The position numbers and the translations under genes were made by a program. From CAWIMX01 sp963792785 (lineage in GTDB: Bacteria > Acidobacteriota > Vicinamibacteria > Vicinamibacterales > CAVVIG01): DNA of 64,000 nt. How positions within the stretch are numbered: position 1 is the stretch's first letter; each line of letters begins with the position of its first letter. Below the pieces are notes generated by a model. It saw only the letters and a list, made by a program, of their open reading frames with translations, was not told where the DNA came from and ran no database searches. Location: contig CAWBXO010000001.1 in assembly GCA_963792785.1 (NCBI GenBank), positions 62,001-126,000 on the forward strand, given 5' to 3'. Below are positions 11,401-21,967 of this stretch, piece after piece.

Positions 11401-11936
11401 TCGCTCACCAGCGCGATCTCCCGTGGTCCGAGCGTCCGCAGGAACTCGCGCGCGGACTCCGGGTCGAATCGGCGGTCGCGCGCCTCGATGCACAGGAAGA
11501 ATCGGTTGCGGGTCGCGAGCGCGAACCGCTCGACGTTGAAGACGGCATGGTGCGGGCAGGGCAGCCCGTTGAGCGCCAGCATGCCGAGCACCGCCGCGAG
11601 CGCCGCGCCGAGCACCGTGCACTCGAACGTCGGCACGATGAACGCGGGCCAGCTGTGAAGCGGCCGGCCGCCGACGTTCAAGGGGTACGCGATCACCGAC
11701 ACCCAGTACTGCAGGGCGTACGCGGCGGCGCCGCCGAAGATCCCGCCGAGCAGCACGATGAGCGGCAGCCTCGTGCGGCGGGCGCCCAGCGCTTCGTGCA
11801 GGCCGTCGATCGGATACGGCGAATAGGCGTCGATCGCGCGGTAGCCCGCGTCACGGGCGCGCCGCGCCGCCTCGAGGAGTCGCGCCGGATCCTCGAATTC
11901 CGCCATCACGCCGTAGACGGCCGGTCCGTCGGTCAT
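11397..11936 (-). CDS. actD: Alternative complex III membrane subunit ActD
   Basis: This 179-residue protein begins with the ActD pattern YGVMAEFEDPARLLEAARRARDAGYRAIDAYSPYPIDGL and then has two membrane helices, with a WPAFIVPTFECTVLGAAL segment in the second. ActD is a structural subunit without known cofactor. The start ATG overlaps the actC stop by 4 bases. The predicted length matches the family. Confidence 0.92.
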   Translation of the reverse strand: MTDGPAVYGVMAEFEDPARLLEAARRARDAGYRAIDAYSPYPIDGLHEALGARRTRLPLIVLLGGIFGGAAAYALQYWVSVIAYPLNVGGRPLHSWPAFIVPTFECTVLGAALAAVLGMLALNGLPCPHHAVFNVERFALATRNRFFLCIEARDRRFDPESAREFLRTLGPREIALVSE

Positions 11937-13291
11937 TCGCCGCCCTCCTTCGCGTGCGCGCCCGGGACGAGGCCGCGCATCTCGAAGATCGAGATCATCG
12001 GCAGGAACCGGAGGAACAGAAACAGCAGCGCGACGAACAGGCCTATGGTGCCGGCCAGCGTCGCGAAGTCCCAGAAGGTCGCGTGGAACATGCCCCACGA
12101 CGACGGCAGGAAGTCGCGGTGCAGGCTGGTGATCACGATCACGTAGCGCTCGAGCCACATCCCCAGGTTCACGACGAGCGAGATGACGAACAGGAGCGCC
12201 ACGTTGGCGCGCAGCCGCGGGAACCACAGCACCTGGGGGATGACGATGTTGCACGCGATGAGCGTCCAGTAGACGGGCGCGTAGGGGCCCGTCATCCGGT
12301 TCCACATCATGAAGCCTTCGTAGCGGCTCGCGCTGTACCACGACATGAACGTCTCGATCAGGTAGCCGTATGCCACCATCAGGCCGGTGACCAGGAGGAT
12401 CTTCGCCATGTTCTCGAGGTGGCGCGCCGTGATGAAATCCTCGAGGTGATACGCGGCCCGGATCGGGATCGCGAGCGTCAGCACCATCGCGAAGCCCGAA
12501 TAGATCGCGCCGGCGACGAAGTACGGCGGGAAGATCGTCGAGTGCCATCCCGGCAGGATCGAGATGGCGAAGTCGAAGCTCACGACGGTGTGCACCGACA
12601 CGACGAGCGGCGTGGCCAGGCCGGCCAGCAGGAGGTACGCGACCTCGTAGCGGTGCCAGTGCCGGGCCGAGCCGCGCCAGCCCATCGCCAGGATGCCGTA
12701 GATCACCCGGCCCGCGCGCGACGGCGAGCGGTCCCGCAGCGTCGCGAGATCGGGGATCAGGCCCACGAACCAGAAGAGCAGCGAGACCGTCGCGTACGTG
12801 GTGACGGCGAACACGTCCCAGATGAGCGGACTCCGGAACTGCGGCCAGAGCGTCATCGTGTTCGGATACGGGAACAGCCAATAGGCGAGCCACGGACGCC
12901 CGAGGTGCAGGATCGGGAAGAGGCCCGCGCACGCCACCGCGAACAGCGTCATCGCTTCCGCGAACCGGTTGATCGACGTCCGCCACGACTGCCGGAGCAG
13001 AAGCAGGATGGCGGAGATCAGCGTGCCGGCGTGGCCGATCCCGATCCACCAGACGAAGTTCACGATCGCGAAGCCCCACGCGACCGGAATGTCGATGCCC
13101 CAGATCCCGACGCCCGTCACGAACAGGTACGTGATCGCGACCAGCAGCAGGTTGACCAGGGCGAACGCCGCGAGAAAGCCGAGCCACCACGTGCGCGTCG
13201 TCCGCCGGGTGAGGACGACCGAACTGATCTTGTCGGTGATCGACCCGAAGGTGTAGCCCGGCGCGATCACGGGAGCGGGGGTGTCGTCCAC
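11933..13291 (-). CDS. actC: Alternative complex III NrfD-like membrane subunit ActC
   Basis: This 452-residue polytopic protein of the NrfD/PsrC family has about ten helices, with characteristic GIGHAGTLISAIL, WRTSINRFAEAMT and PNTMTLWPQFRSPLIWDVFAV segments. It binds quinol together with ActF. It follows actB with almost no gap. The length agrees with known ActC proteins. Confidence 0.94.
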   Translation of the reverse strand: MDDTPAPVIAPGYTFGSITDKISSVVLTRRTTRTWWLGFLAAFALVNLLLVAITYLFVTGVGIWGIDIPVAWGFAIVNFVWWIGIGHAGTLISAILLLLRQSWRTSINRFAEAMTLFAVACAGLFPILHLGRPWLAYWLFPYPNTMTLWPQFRSPLIWDVFAVTTYATVSLLFWFVGLIPDLATLRDRSPSRAGRVIYGILAMGWRGSARHWHRYEVAYLLLAGLATPLVVSVHTVVSFDFAISILPGWHSTIFPPYFVAGAIYSGFAMVLTLAIPIRAAYHLEDFITARHLENMAKILLVTGLMVAYGYLIETFMSWYSASRYEGFMMWNRMTGPYAPVYWTLIACNIVIPQVLWFPRLRANVALLFVISLVVNLGMWLERYVIVITSLHRDFLPSSWGMFHATFWDFATLAGTIGLFVALLFLFLRFLPMISIFEMRGLVPGAHAKEGGE

Positions 13292-13292
13292 G

Positions 13293-16271
<2,979 letters not shown>

Positions 16272-16275
<4 letters not shown>

Positions 16276-16922
16276 CGGTGGCATGTCGAGCAACTCGTCA
16301 GGCGCTGAATCTGGTACTCCTTCACGAGGCGGGCGCCGAGCGCGAGCTGATCGCGTGGAGGCTTGTAGTCCACGCGGAAGACCGCCTCGCGCGGCCGCAC
16401 GTAGCGTTCGGGATGCCGGTGGCAGTCGAGGCACCATTGCATCTGCAGGGTCGCCTCCTGCCAGATGAGCGGCATGCGATCGACCTGCCCATGGCACGTC
16501 GTGCAGCCGACGCCTTTGTGCACGTGGATGCTGTGGTCGAAATAGACGAACCCCGGCAGATCGTGCACGCGCGTCCACCGAATCGACTCGCCCGTGCGGT
16601 AGCTGGCGCGCACCACCTCGAGAAACGGGCTCGACGCGTAGATCTCGCTGTGGCAGTTCATGCACGTCGCCGTCGGCGGAATGCCGGCGAACGGCGAGAC
16701 CTCCACCGACGTGTGGCAGTACCGGCAGTCGATGCCATTGCCGGCGACGTGGCGCTCATGGCTGAACTGAATCGGCTGTTCGCGCGCGACGTGCACGCCG
16801 GTCACCCACGCCGACTCGTTCAGCAGGCCCATGAGCCCGATGATCCCCACCACCACGAACAGCGCGCCGAAGATGCTGAAGCGCGCGATCGTGTTGGTGC
16901 TGCGGTGGAAAATCTGCGGCAT
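16272..16922 (-). CDS. actA: Alternative complex III pentahaem cytochrome c ActA
   Basis: This 216-residue protein has one N-terminal membrane anchor (residues about 14-34) and five CxxCH haem-binding motifs (CRYCH, CMNCH, CTTCH, CLDCH, CSTCH), the standard ActA number. It probably carries electrons from ActB Fe-S centres towards ActE on the periplasmic side. It is the first gene of the respiratory operon; GGGGGTC lies upstream of the ATG. I saw no sigma-54-type site before it, unlike many other units in the window. Confidence 0.95.
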
Positions 16923-16950
16923 CGATTCAGTCAGACCCCCTGGGGAAGGT

Positions 16951-16975
16951 GGCGGCGGGCCGCGCGCCCGCCGCC
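16951..16975 (-). terminator. GC-rich hairpin between BON gene and act operon
   Basis: A perfect 10-bp inverted repeat (GGCGGCGGGC / GCCCGCCGCC, 5-base loop) lies between the stop of the BON lipoprotein gene and the start of actA, both on the minus strand. It probably ends the csbD-BON transcript. No T-run follows. Confidence 0.45.
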
Positions 16976-16982
16976 GGTCGGA

Positions 16983-17516
16983 CTAGCGCCTCTCCGCGGT
17001 CTTGGTGTTGATCTCGAGCGAGTTGACGACCTGGTTCACCCCCGGCTGGTTGCGGGCCATCTCTTCGACGTGCTGCTTCGCGTCGGCGCTGGGCACCTCG
17101 CCCGTGATCGTGACGACGCCGTTCTTCACGTCGAAGTCGACGTCCGCATGCGCCAGCGCGGCGTCCTGATCGACCATCTGGTCGAGTCGATCGGAGATCT
17201 GCGAATCCATGGTTCCAGCCGGACGGCCGTCAATCGTGTCCGTCCCGTTGCTGGCCACGGTGACCTCGTTGGCCACCATCGCGCCGGGTGCCACCACCCG
17301 CTCCACGACGTCCTGTGCGCGCTGGCGTTCGGCGTCGGTCGCGACGCTGCCCGTCAGGTGGACGACGTTGGCGTCGTCGTCGTAGTTGCTGTTGACGTCG
17401 GACAAGCCGGCGCTGGCGAGCGCCTTGTCCGCCTGGTCCTCGTAGTCGGGACGGTTCGGGCCGCACGCCACCGTGGCGGCGAGGAGGCCGACCGTCAGCA
17501 TCGTCGGGAATCTCAT
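16983..17516 (-). CDS. BON-domain lipoprotein
   Basis: This 177-residue protein has a short signal peptide with lipobox TVAC (Cys18) and two BON repeats (about residues 28-87 and 103-170; the second contains VKNGVVTITGEV). BON proteins bind membranes or polysaccharide and are typically induced by envelope or osmotic stress (OsmY type). It follows csbD by 31 bases with a GGAG site, so the two are probably co-transcribed. Confidence 0.85.
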   Translation of the reverse strand: MRFPTMLTVGLLAATVACGPNRPDYEDQADKALASAGLSDVNSNYDDDANVVHLTGSVATDAERQRAQDVVERVVAPGAMVANEVTVASNGTDTIDGRPAGTMDSQISDRLDQMVDQDAALAHADVDFDVKNGVVTITGEVPSADAKQHVEEMARNQPGVNQVVNSLEINTKTAERR

Positions 17517-17547
17517 CTGTCACTCCTTCACTGGCATTCGTCGTCGG

Positions 17548-17769
17548 TCAGTGCGTGATCGGTGTCGCGGTGTCCTGCTTCTTGAGGAAGTCGTCGACTT
17601 CCTTCTGAGCGCGCTCGCGGGCGTATCCGTAGCGCTCCTGCACTTTGCCCACGAGGCGTTCGCTCTGGCCTTCGATCTGCTCGAGGTCGTCGTTGGTGAG
17701 CTTGCCCCACTGCGTCTTCGCGTTCCCTTTGATCTGGTGCCACTGGCCTTTGAGCGTGTCCGCATTCAT
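17548..17769 (-). CDS. csbD: CsbD-family stress response protein
   Basis: This 73-residue, highly charged protein shows the CsbD pattern (LKGQWHQIKGNAKTQWGKLTNDDL). The family is induced by general stress in many bacteria; the molecular function is unknown. The ATG at 17769 has AAGGAAGG upstream. An imperfect palindrome at 17795-17815 lies just upstream and could be an operator. Confidence 0.9.
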   Translation of the reverse strand: MNADTLKGQWHQIKGNAKTQWGKLTNDDLEQIEGQSERLVGKVQERYGYARERAQKEVDDFLKKQDTATPITH

Positions 17770-17794
17770 GATGGTTCCTTCCTTTTTCCAGGCG

Positions 17795-17815
17795 GCGTTG
17801 CAAGAGTTACAACGC
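17795..17815 (-). promoter_or_regulatory. Operator-like inverted repeat upstream of csbD
   Basis: Read on the minus strand it is GCGTTGTAA-CTC-TTGCAACGC: two 9-base arms matching at 8 positions around a 3-base centre. It lies 26 bases before the csbD ATG. The size and symmetry suit a dimeric regulator, but no regulator is identified. Confidence 0.35.
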
Positions 17816-17969
17816 CCGCGCCCTGCCGTCGAGCTGGCCGCGCCGCGCGGCCGCGATTTATCGGGCGGCGAGGGATCTCCCGCCGCCATCGTTGCAAGGA
17901 TTGGGCCTCGAAACCGCAGGGCTCGGAGCCGCGGGCGGTATTGCCCTTGCTTCCGACTCGAGCGAGTTC

Positions 17970-19022
17970 ATGCCTTCCACGCCCGCCGCCCGGCGCAGCC
18001 TGCTGACCCTGCTCATTGCGGCCGCCGGGTTCGTCGGCGTGATCATCTGGCCCATTGCGACGGCGCTCTTCCTCGCGGCCGTCTTCGCGGCCGTCCTCTG
18101 GCCGGTCCAGCTCATCGTGACCCGCCGCCTCGGTGGACGCCGCCAACTCTCCGCCCTCGTGCTCGTCGTCGCCAGCGTGGTGGTGGTCGGCGCGCCGGTC
18201 GTGGCCTTCGGCGCGGTTGCCGTGCAGCAGGGCGTCGAGGTCGCCCGCTACGCGACGGAGAGCCTGCGCCGGGATGGCGTGACCGGGATGATCGAGCGGC
18301 TGCCGGATCCGCTCGATCGCATCATCCTGCGGCGGCTCGAACGCCTCGGGGGGTCGGAAGCCGACGTGAACGAGCGGGTCCAGGACGAGGTGGCCGCGCG
18401 GGGCGGCAGCGCGGCTGCCGCGGTCGGCACGGCACTCTCGGCAGCGGGCTCGGTGGCGTTGCAGACGACGCTGATGATGATCGCGCTCTTCTGTCTCCTG
18501 ACCGACGGCGATCGGCTGGTCGCGTGGCTGGACCGCATATCGCCCCTCGAGCGCGGGCGCACGCTCGAGCTCTTCGAGGAAGTGCGGCGCGTCTCCTTGT
18601 CGGTCCTCCTGTCGAGCCTGGTGACGGCGGCCGTGCAGAGCGCGGCGGCCCTGGTCGGCTACCTCATCGTGCGCCTGCCGCATCCCGTGTTCGTGACCGG
18701 CGTCACCTTCATCGTGGCGTTCATTCCGGCGGTCGGCGCCGGCTCGGTGACGCTCGCCGCCGGCGTGTTCATGTGGGCGAGCGGCCACCCCTACGGTGCG
18801 CTGTTCCTGGCGGCCTGGGGCCTGCTGGTCGTGTCGCTGATCGACAACCTGCTGCGGCCCTACCTCATCAAGGGCGGCATCCGGATGCACGGCGCCGTCG
18901 TGTTCTTCGCGTTGATGGGGGGGCTGGGGGCGTTCGGGGCGGTCGGGCTGCTGCTCGGTCCCCTCGTGGTCGCGCTGTTTCTCTCCGCGCTCTGTATCTA
19001 CCGCCGGGACTATCAGGCCTGA
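17970..19022 (+). CDS. AI-2E transporter / PerM-family permease
   Basis: This protein of about 350 residues has paired N-terminal helices, a long amphipathic middle region and a C-terminal cluster of helices with FIPAVGAG, SLIDNLLRPYLIKGG and GLLLGPLVVAL, the family hallmarks. The family includes solute exporters and Na+/H+ antiporters; the substrate is unknown. The ATG at 17970 is preferred; an upstream TTG at 17892 would add 26 residues lacking a helix. It overlaps the convergent YihY gene by 10 bases. Confidence 0.85.
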   Translation: MPSTPAARRSLLTLLIAAAGFVGVIIWPIATALFLAAVFAAVLWPVQLIVTRRLGGRRQLSALVLVVASVVVVGAPVVAFGAVAVQQGVEVARYATESLRRDGVTGMIERLPDPLDRIILRRLERLGGSEADVNERVQDEVAARGGSAAAAVGTALSAAGSVALQTTLMMIALFCLLTDGDRLVAWLDRISPLERGRTLELFEEVRRVSLSVLLSSLVTAAVQSAAALVGYLIVRLPHPVFVTGVTFIVAFIPAVGAGSVTLAAGVFMWASGHPYGALFLAAWGLLVVSLIDNLLRPYLIKGGIRMHGAVVFFALMGGLGAFGAVGLLLGPLVVALFLSALCIYRRDYQA

Positions 19023-19930
19023 GCGGCGGCGTCGGTCACCGACGGGGGCGCGATCTCGCGCTTGCCGCCGCGTTCGCGGCGCCCGCGGGTGTGCTCGATT
19101 TCGGCGTTCAACTCGGCGCCGAGCAGCACGGCGAAGCCGGAGAGATAGAACCACGACAACAGCACCATCACGCCGCCCAGGGCGCCGTACGTTTCCGTGT
19201 ACGCGCCCACCTTCACCACGTAGAGGCGGAAGCCGAGCGACACGGCGATCCAGATCAGCGTCGCGAACAGGGCCCCCGGCGTGAGCCACACCCATCGCTG
19301 ATGGGCGTCCGGCGCGAAGAAGTACATGAGGGCAATGCCGAGGCTCACAAGCCCGAAGATCAGCGGCCACTGGAGCACGAGCCACAGCCGCTCGAACACG
19401 TTCCCGAGGTGGACCAGGTCCGCCACCTGGCGGGCGAGCTCCGGACCGGCGATGACGAGGGTGAACGAGATCAGGATGAAGAGCGACGCGCCGATCGTGA
19501 GCGCGATGGCGAGGAGCCGCACGCGCCACCAGGGGCGATGGTCTTCGATGTCATACGCGCGGTTGACCGTGTTGATGAGCGCCGTCATCGCCGTCGAGCT
19601 CGTCCAGACGGCGGTGAGGATCCCGAGCGTGAGCAGGCCGCCCTGCTGCCCGCTCGAGATCTTGCGGATCTGGCCGGTGACGATCTGGATGACGTCGGGC
19701 GGGGCGAAGCCGCCCATCATGTTGACGATGGCGCCGACCAGCTGGTCGATCGGGAAGTAGCTGGCCATCGCAATCAGAAAGAGCAGCGCCGGGAACAGCG
19801 AGAAAAAGAAGTAGTACGCCAGCTGCGCCGCCATGCCGAGACAGTTGTCGGTCATGACGGCGTCGACGAACGTGCACCAGATGATCCGGTACCAGCGCCG
19901 CTCGCCGCGCGCCACTCCCTGCGCCGGCAT
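19013..19930 (-). CDS. YihY/BrkB-family inner-membrane protein
   Basis: This 305-residue protein has about six membrane helices and the family pattern AAQLAYYFFFSLFPALLFLIA, then VWTSSTAMTALINTVNRAYD and AYGALGGVMVLLSWFYLSGFAVLLGAELNAEIE-type ending. The family was once annotated as RNase BN, incorrectly; its function is unsettled. It starts just after the stop of the outer-membrane barrel gene and is probably in the same transcript. Confidence 0.88.
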   Translation of the reverse strand: MPAQGVARGERRWYRIIWCTFVDAVMTDNCLGMAAQLAYYFFFSLFPALLFLIAMASYFPIDQLVGAIVNMMGGFAPPDVIQIVTGQIRKISSGQQGGLLTLGILTAVWTSSTAMTALINTVNRAYDIEDHRPWWRVRLLAIALTIGASLFILISFTLVIAGPELARQVADLVHLGNVFERLWLVLQWPLIFGLVSLGIALMYFFAPDAHQRWVWLTPGALFATLIWIAVSLGFRLYVVKVGAYTETYGALGGVMVLLSWFYLSGFAVLLGAELNAEIEHTRGRRERGGKREIAPPSVTDAAAQA

Positions 19931-19931
19931 G

Positions 19932-20546
19932 TCAGAAGCGCAGCAGGAACCCGATCGTCGCCTTTCCGAAGTTGAAAGTCCCGGGCTCGACGCCGAAGAG
20001 GCCTTCGTTGGCGTTGTCGCTCGATCGGAAATTCCGGAAGTAGCGCAGGTCCACGCGAAGGCCGGCGTGATCCGAGAAATAGCCCATCACGCCGCCGCCC
20101 AGGTCGTAGCCCGCCTCGCTCTCGTGGAAATTCGTGATGTCGCCGATCGTCTCGATGCGGCGGCTGATGATGCCGATGCCGCCCGAGACGTAGGGCCGCA
20201 CGCCGGCGCCCGCCTGGCCCCCGACCGGCACGCCGACGATCAGGTTGGTCATCAGCGTCAGCACGCGATTCGAGCTGACGGTGGCCGGGTCGTTGCCGTA
20301 GAAGTTCGGCGTGAAGGCGACATCCTCCTCCAGGCCGATGATGCCCGCGCCCATCCAGCCGGCGGCGACGCCGTACGTCACCTTCGATCCGTCCTTGAAG
20401 GCGTCGGCGAGCCGCCTACCGGCCTCGCCGCCGAAGTTGACGCCGACGTTCGGTGACAGAAAGCCGTCGGCGCGGGCGGGCGTCGGCATGAGGAGCAGAG
20501 CGGCCGCCGACGCCGCCAGCCACGGGATGAATCGCACGGATCGCAT
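19932..20546 (-). CDS. Outer-membrane beta-barrel protein (OmpW/OmpA-like porin fold)
   Basis: This 204-residue protein has a signal peptide (cleavage after PARA) and alternating amphipathic strands rich in Gly and aromatic residues, ending TIGFLLRF with a terminal Phe typical of outer-membrane barrels. It probably has eight strands. GGAG precedes the ATG at 20546. It lies 28 bases after the ferritin-like gene. Confidence 0.8.
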   Translation of the reverse strand: MRSVRFIPWLAASAAALLLMPTPARADGFLSPNVGVNFGGEAGRRLADAFKDGSKVTYGVAAGWMGAGIIGLEEDVAFTPNFYGNDPATVSSNRVLTLMTNLIVGVPVGGQAGAGVRPYVSGGIGIISRRIETIGDITNFHESEAGYDLGGGVMGYFSDHAGLRVDLRYFRNFRSSDNANEGLFGVEPGTFNFGKATIGFLLRF

Positions 20547-20574
20547 AAGCACTCCTATTCGGCGCGGACGCCGG

Positions 20575-21066
20575 TCACTTCTTGTCACGATGCAGGTTGG
20601 GCACGTCCTCGCCGAGGGCCGTCGCCAGGTCAATCTGGTGTTCCTGTTCGTTGCGGAGGATTTCGCGGATCTCTTCGGCCATGGCGAATTCCCCCATGGT
20701 TTCGCACTGCCGCACGCGGTCGCGGTAGTGGCGGATCGTTTCCATCTCGTTCTGGAGGTCGAAGCGCAGGATGTCCGTCGCCTCGGCCGAGATCCGAACG
20801 GGCCTGGGCTGGGACGTGGGGGTGCCGCCGAGGTAATCGATCTGCTTGGCGATCGTGAGCGCGTGCGCCAATTCCTGGGCGGCGTGCTTCTCGAGCTCTG
20901 CCGCGATCGCCATGTAGGCGGCGCCCTTGAGCGTCTGGGAATAGATCACATAGGCGATGATCGCCTGGTACTCACGTGACAAATCTTCGTTGAGCCGTTC
21001 GATGAGCTCCTCGACGTCGTCTTGATGCGACGCGGGGCGGGGGAGCGACTGCCGGGTCGTGGTCAT
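20575..21066 (-). CDS. Ferritin-like diiron protein (bacterioferritin/rubrerythrin superfamily)
   Basis: This 163-residue four-helix-bundle protein has iron ligands in SREYQAIIAYV, a central EKHAAQELAHA (E-x6-H pattern), DLQNEMETIRHY and NEQEHQIDL. It could store iron or detoxify peroxide. There is no rubredoxin-like tail. GGAGGCAAGGAG lies upstream of the ATG. It is the first gene of a probable ferritin, barrel, YihY operon. Confidence 0.85.
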   Translation of the reverse strand: MTTTRQSLPRPASHQDDVEELIERLNEDLSREYQAIIAYVIYSQTLKGAAYMAIAAELEKHAAQELAHALTIAKQIDYLGGTPTSQPRPVRISAEATDILRFDLQNEMETIRHYRDRVRQCETMGEFAMAEEIREILRNEQEHQIDLATALGEDVPNLHRDKK

Positions 21067-21133
21067 TCTGATCTCCTTGCCTCCTCAGTGGCGCGCCAGG
21101 TGCCCGCGGCACCCGGCGCGTATCGTGACTCAG

Positions 21134-21829
21134 TTACTGCTGGGATGCCTTCGGGGGGACGTGCTGTTCGAGCGCCGTCAGGAACGGCCGCGCCGCCGCG
21201 GGGGTCGTGACCTTCCGTTCGACGAGAATCTGGTGCGGCGTCACGCCGCGGCCGTAGAGGTCCATATTCGCGTCCTCGTCCGGGTGCAGGACGCCGCCCG
21301 TGAGGTTCACGCCGGCGAAGAGCCCCTGCGACCGCGAGTAGGACAAAATTTCCGCCTTCAGCTGCGCGTCGGTCATCGCGCGCGCGTCGCGCCCGACCGG
21401 CCCGGCGGCCACCGACGCTTCCGCGCCCAGGGCGACCTTGTCCTCGAACAAGTGCTTCACCCCCTGGTCGTTCATGACCAGCAGCACCAGATCCACGCTC
21501 TCGCCGCCGATCTGGAAGCCGACGCTGCCCTTCTCCAACTCGATGAACGCGGGTGCGGTCCACGCGGCGCCATCGCGGCAGCTGATGAGCCCCTTCCCGT
21601 ACTCGCCGCCCACCACGAACGCCGCCTTTTTCACCGAGGGAATCACCGCGACGCACGACGCATCCTCCCAGAGGTTCTGGGGAATGTCGCTGTCGGGCGC
21701 CTGGTGGAGTTCCTGGAGCACGGTGGCCGCTTCATTGATTCGCTGTGTTTCAGTCGACGTAATCGCGGCGCTCGCCACGGCGCCCGAGGCGATACAGGCG
21801 AGCACGAACGATGACGACATGAGTCGCAT
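21134..21829 (-). CDS. SYLF-domain (Ysc84-type) lipid-binding exported protein
   Basis: This 231-residue protein has a signal peptide (ending near VASA) and a SYLF domain: CVAVIPSVKKAAFVVGGEYGKGLISCR, then FIELEKGSVGFQIGGESVDLVLLVMN. SYLF proteins bind phosphoinositides in eukaryotes; bacterial ones are exported and of unknown role. The start at 21829 follows AGGAGG. A sigma-54-like site lies at 21857-21870. Confidence 0.88.
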   Translation of the reverse strand: MRLMSSSFVLACIASGAVASAAITSTETQRINEAATVLQELHQAPDSDIPQNLWEDASCVAVIPSVKKAAFVVGGEYGKGLISCRDGAAWTAPAFIELEKGSVGFQIGGESVDLVLLVMNDQGVKHLFEDKVALGAEASVAAGPVGRDARAMTDAQLKAEILSYSRSQGLFAGVNLTGGVLHPDEDANMDLYGRGVTPHQILVERKVTTPAAARPFLTALEQHVPPKASQQ

Positions 21830-21856
21830 ATGGCTAACCTCCTGCGCGGGTCTGCT

Positions 21857-21870
21857 GCAAGAGACGGGCC
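21857..21870 (-). promoter_or_regulatory. Sigma-54-like -24/-12 site upstream of SYLF gene
   Basis: Read on the minus strand: GGCCC-gtctc-TTGC followed by A, one mismatch to GGCAC-N5-TTGC and with the obligatory GG-N10-GC spacing. It ends 28 bases before the ATG. Confidence 0.5.
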
Positions 21871-21967
21871 GAGGTGCGACTGCATGGTCAGCCGTTTTCA
21901 CACGCCCGGAACGCCTGAAGACGGATGAGGCTGCCGGTAGAAATGACGCAGTGGTCGCGGGCACGCC

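Noticed and set aside
17937..17950. GG-N10-GC site before the AI-2E permease as another sigma-54 promoter
   Set aside because: The -24 element is poor (GGTAT) and the site is only 20 bases from the start codon; GG-N10-GC alone is common in such GC-rich DNA.
17766..19529. 587-codon minus-strand ORF opposite the AI-2E permease and YihY region
   Set aside because: Translation is His/Arg/Asp-rich shadow sequence; two real genes with clear families occupy the other frames.
21080..21110. Possible sigma-54 site upstream of the ferritin-like gene
   Set aside because: A GGCAC element is present but the -12 reads GCGC instead of TTGC; not convincing.
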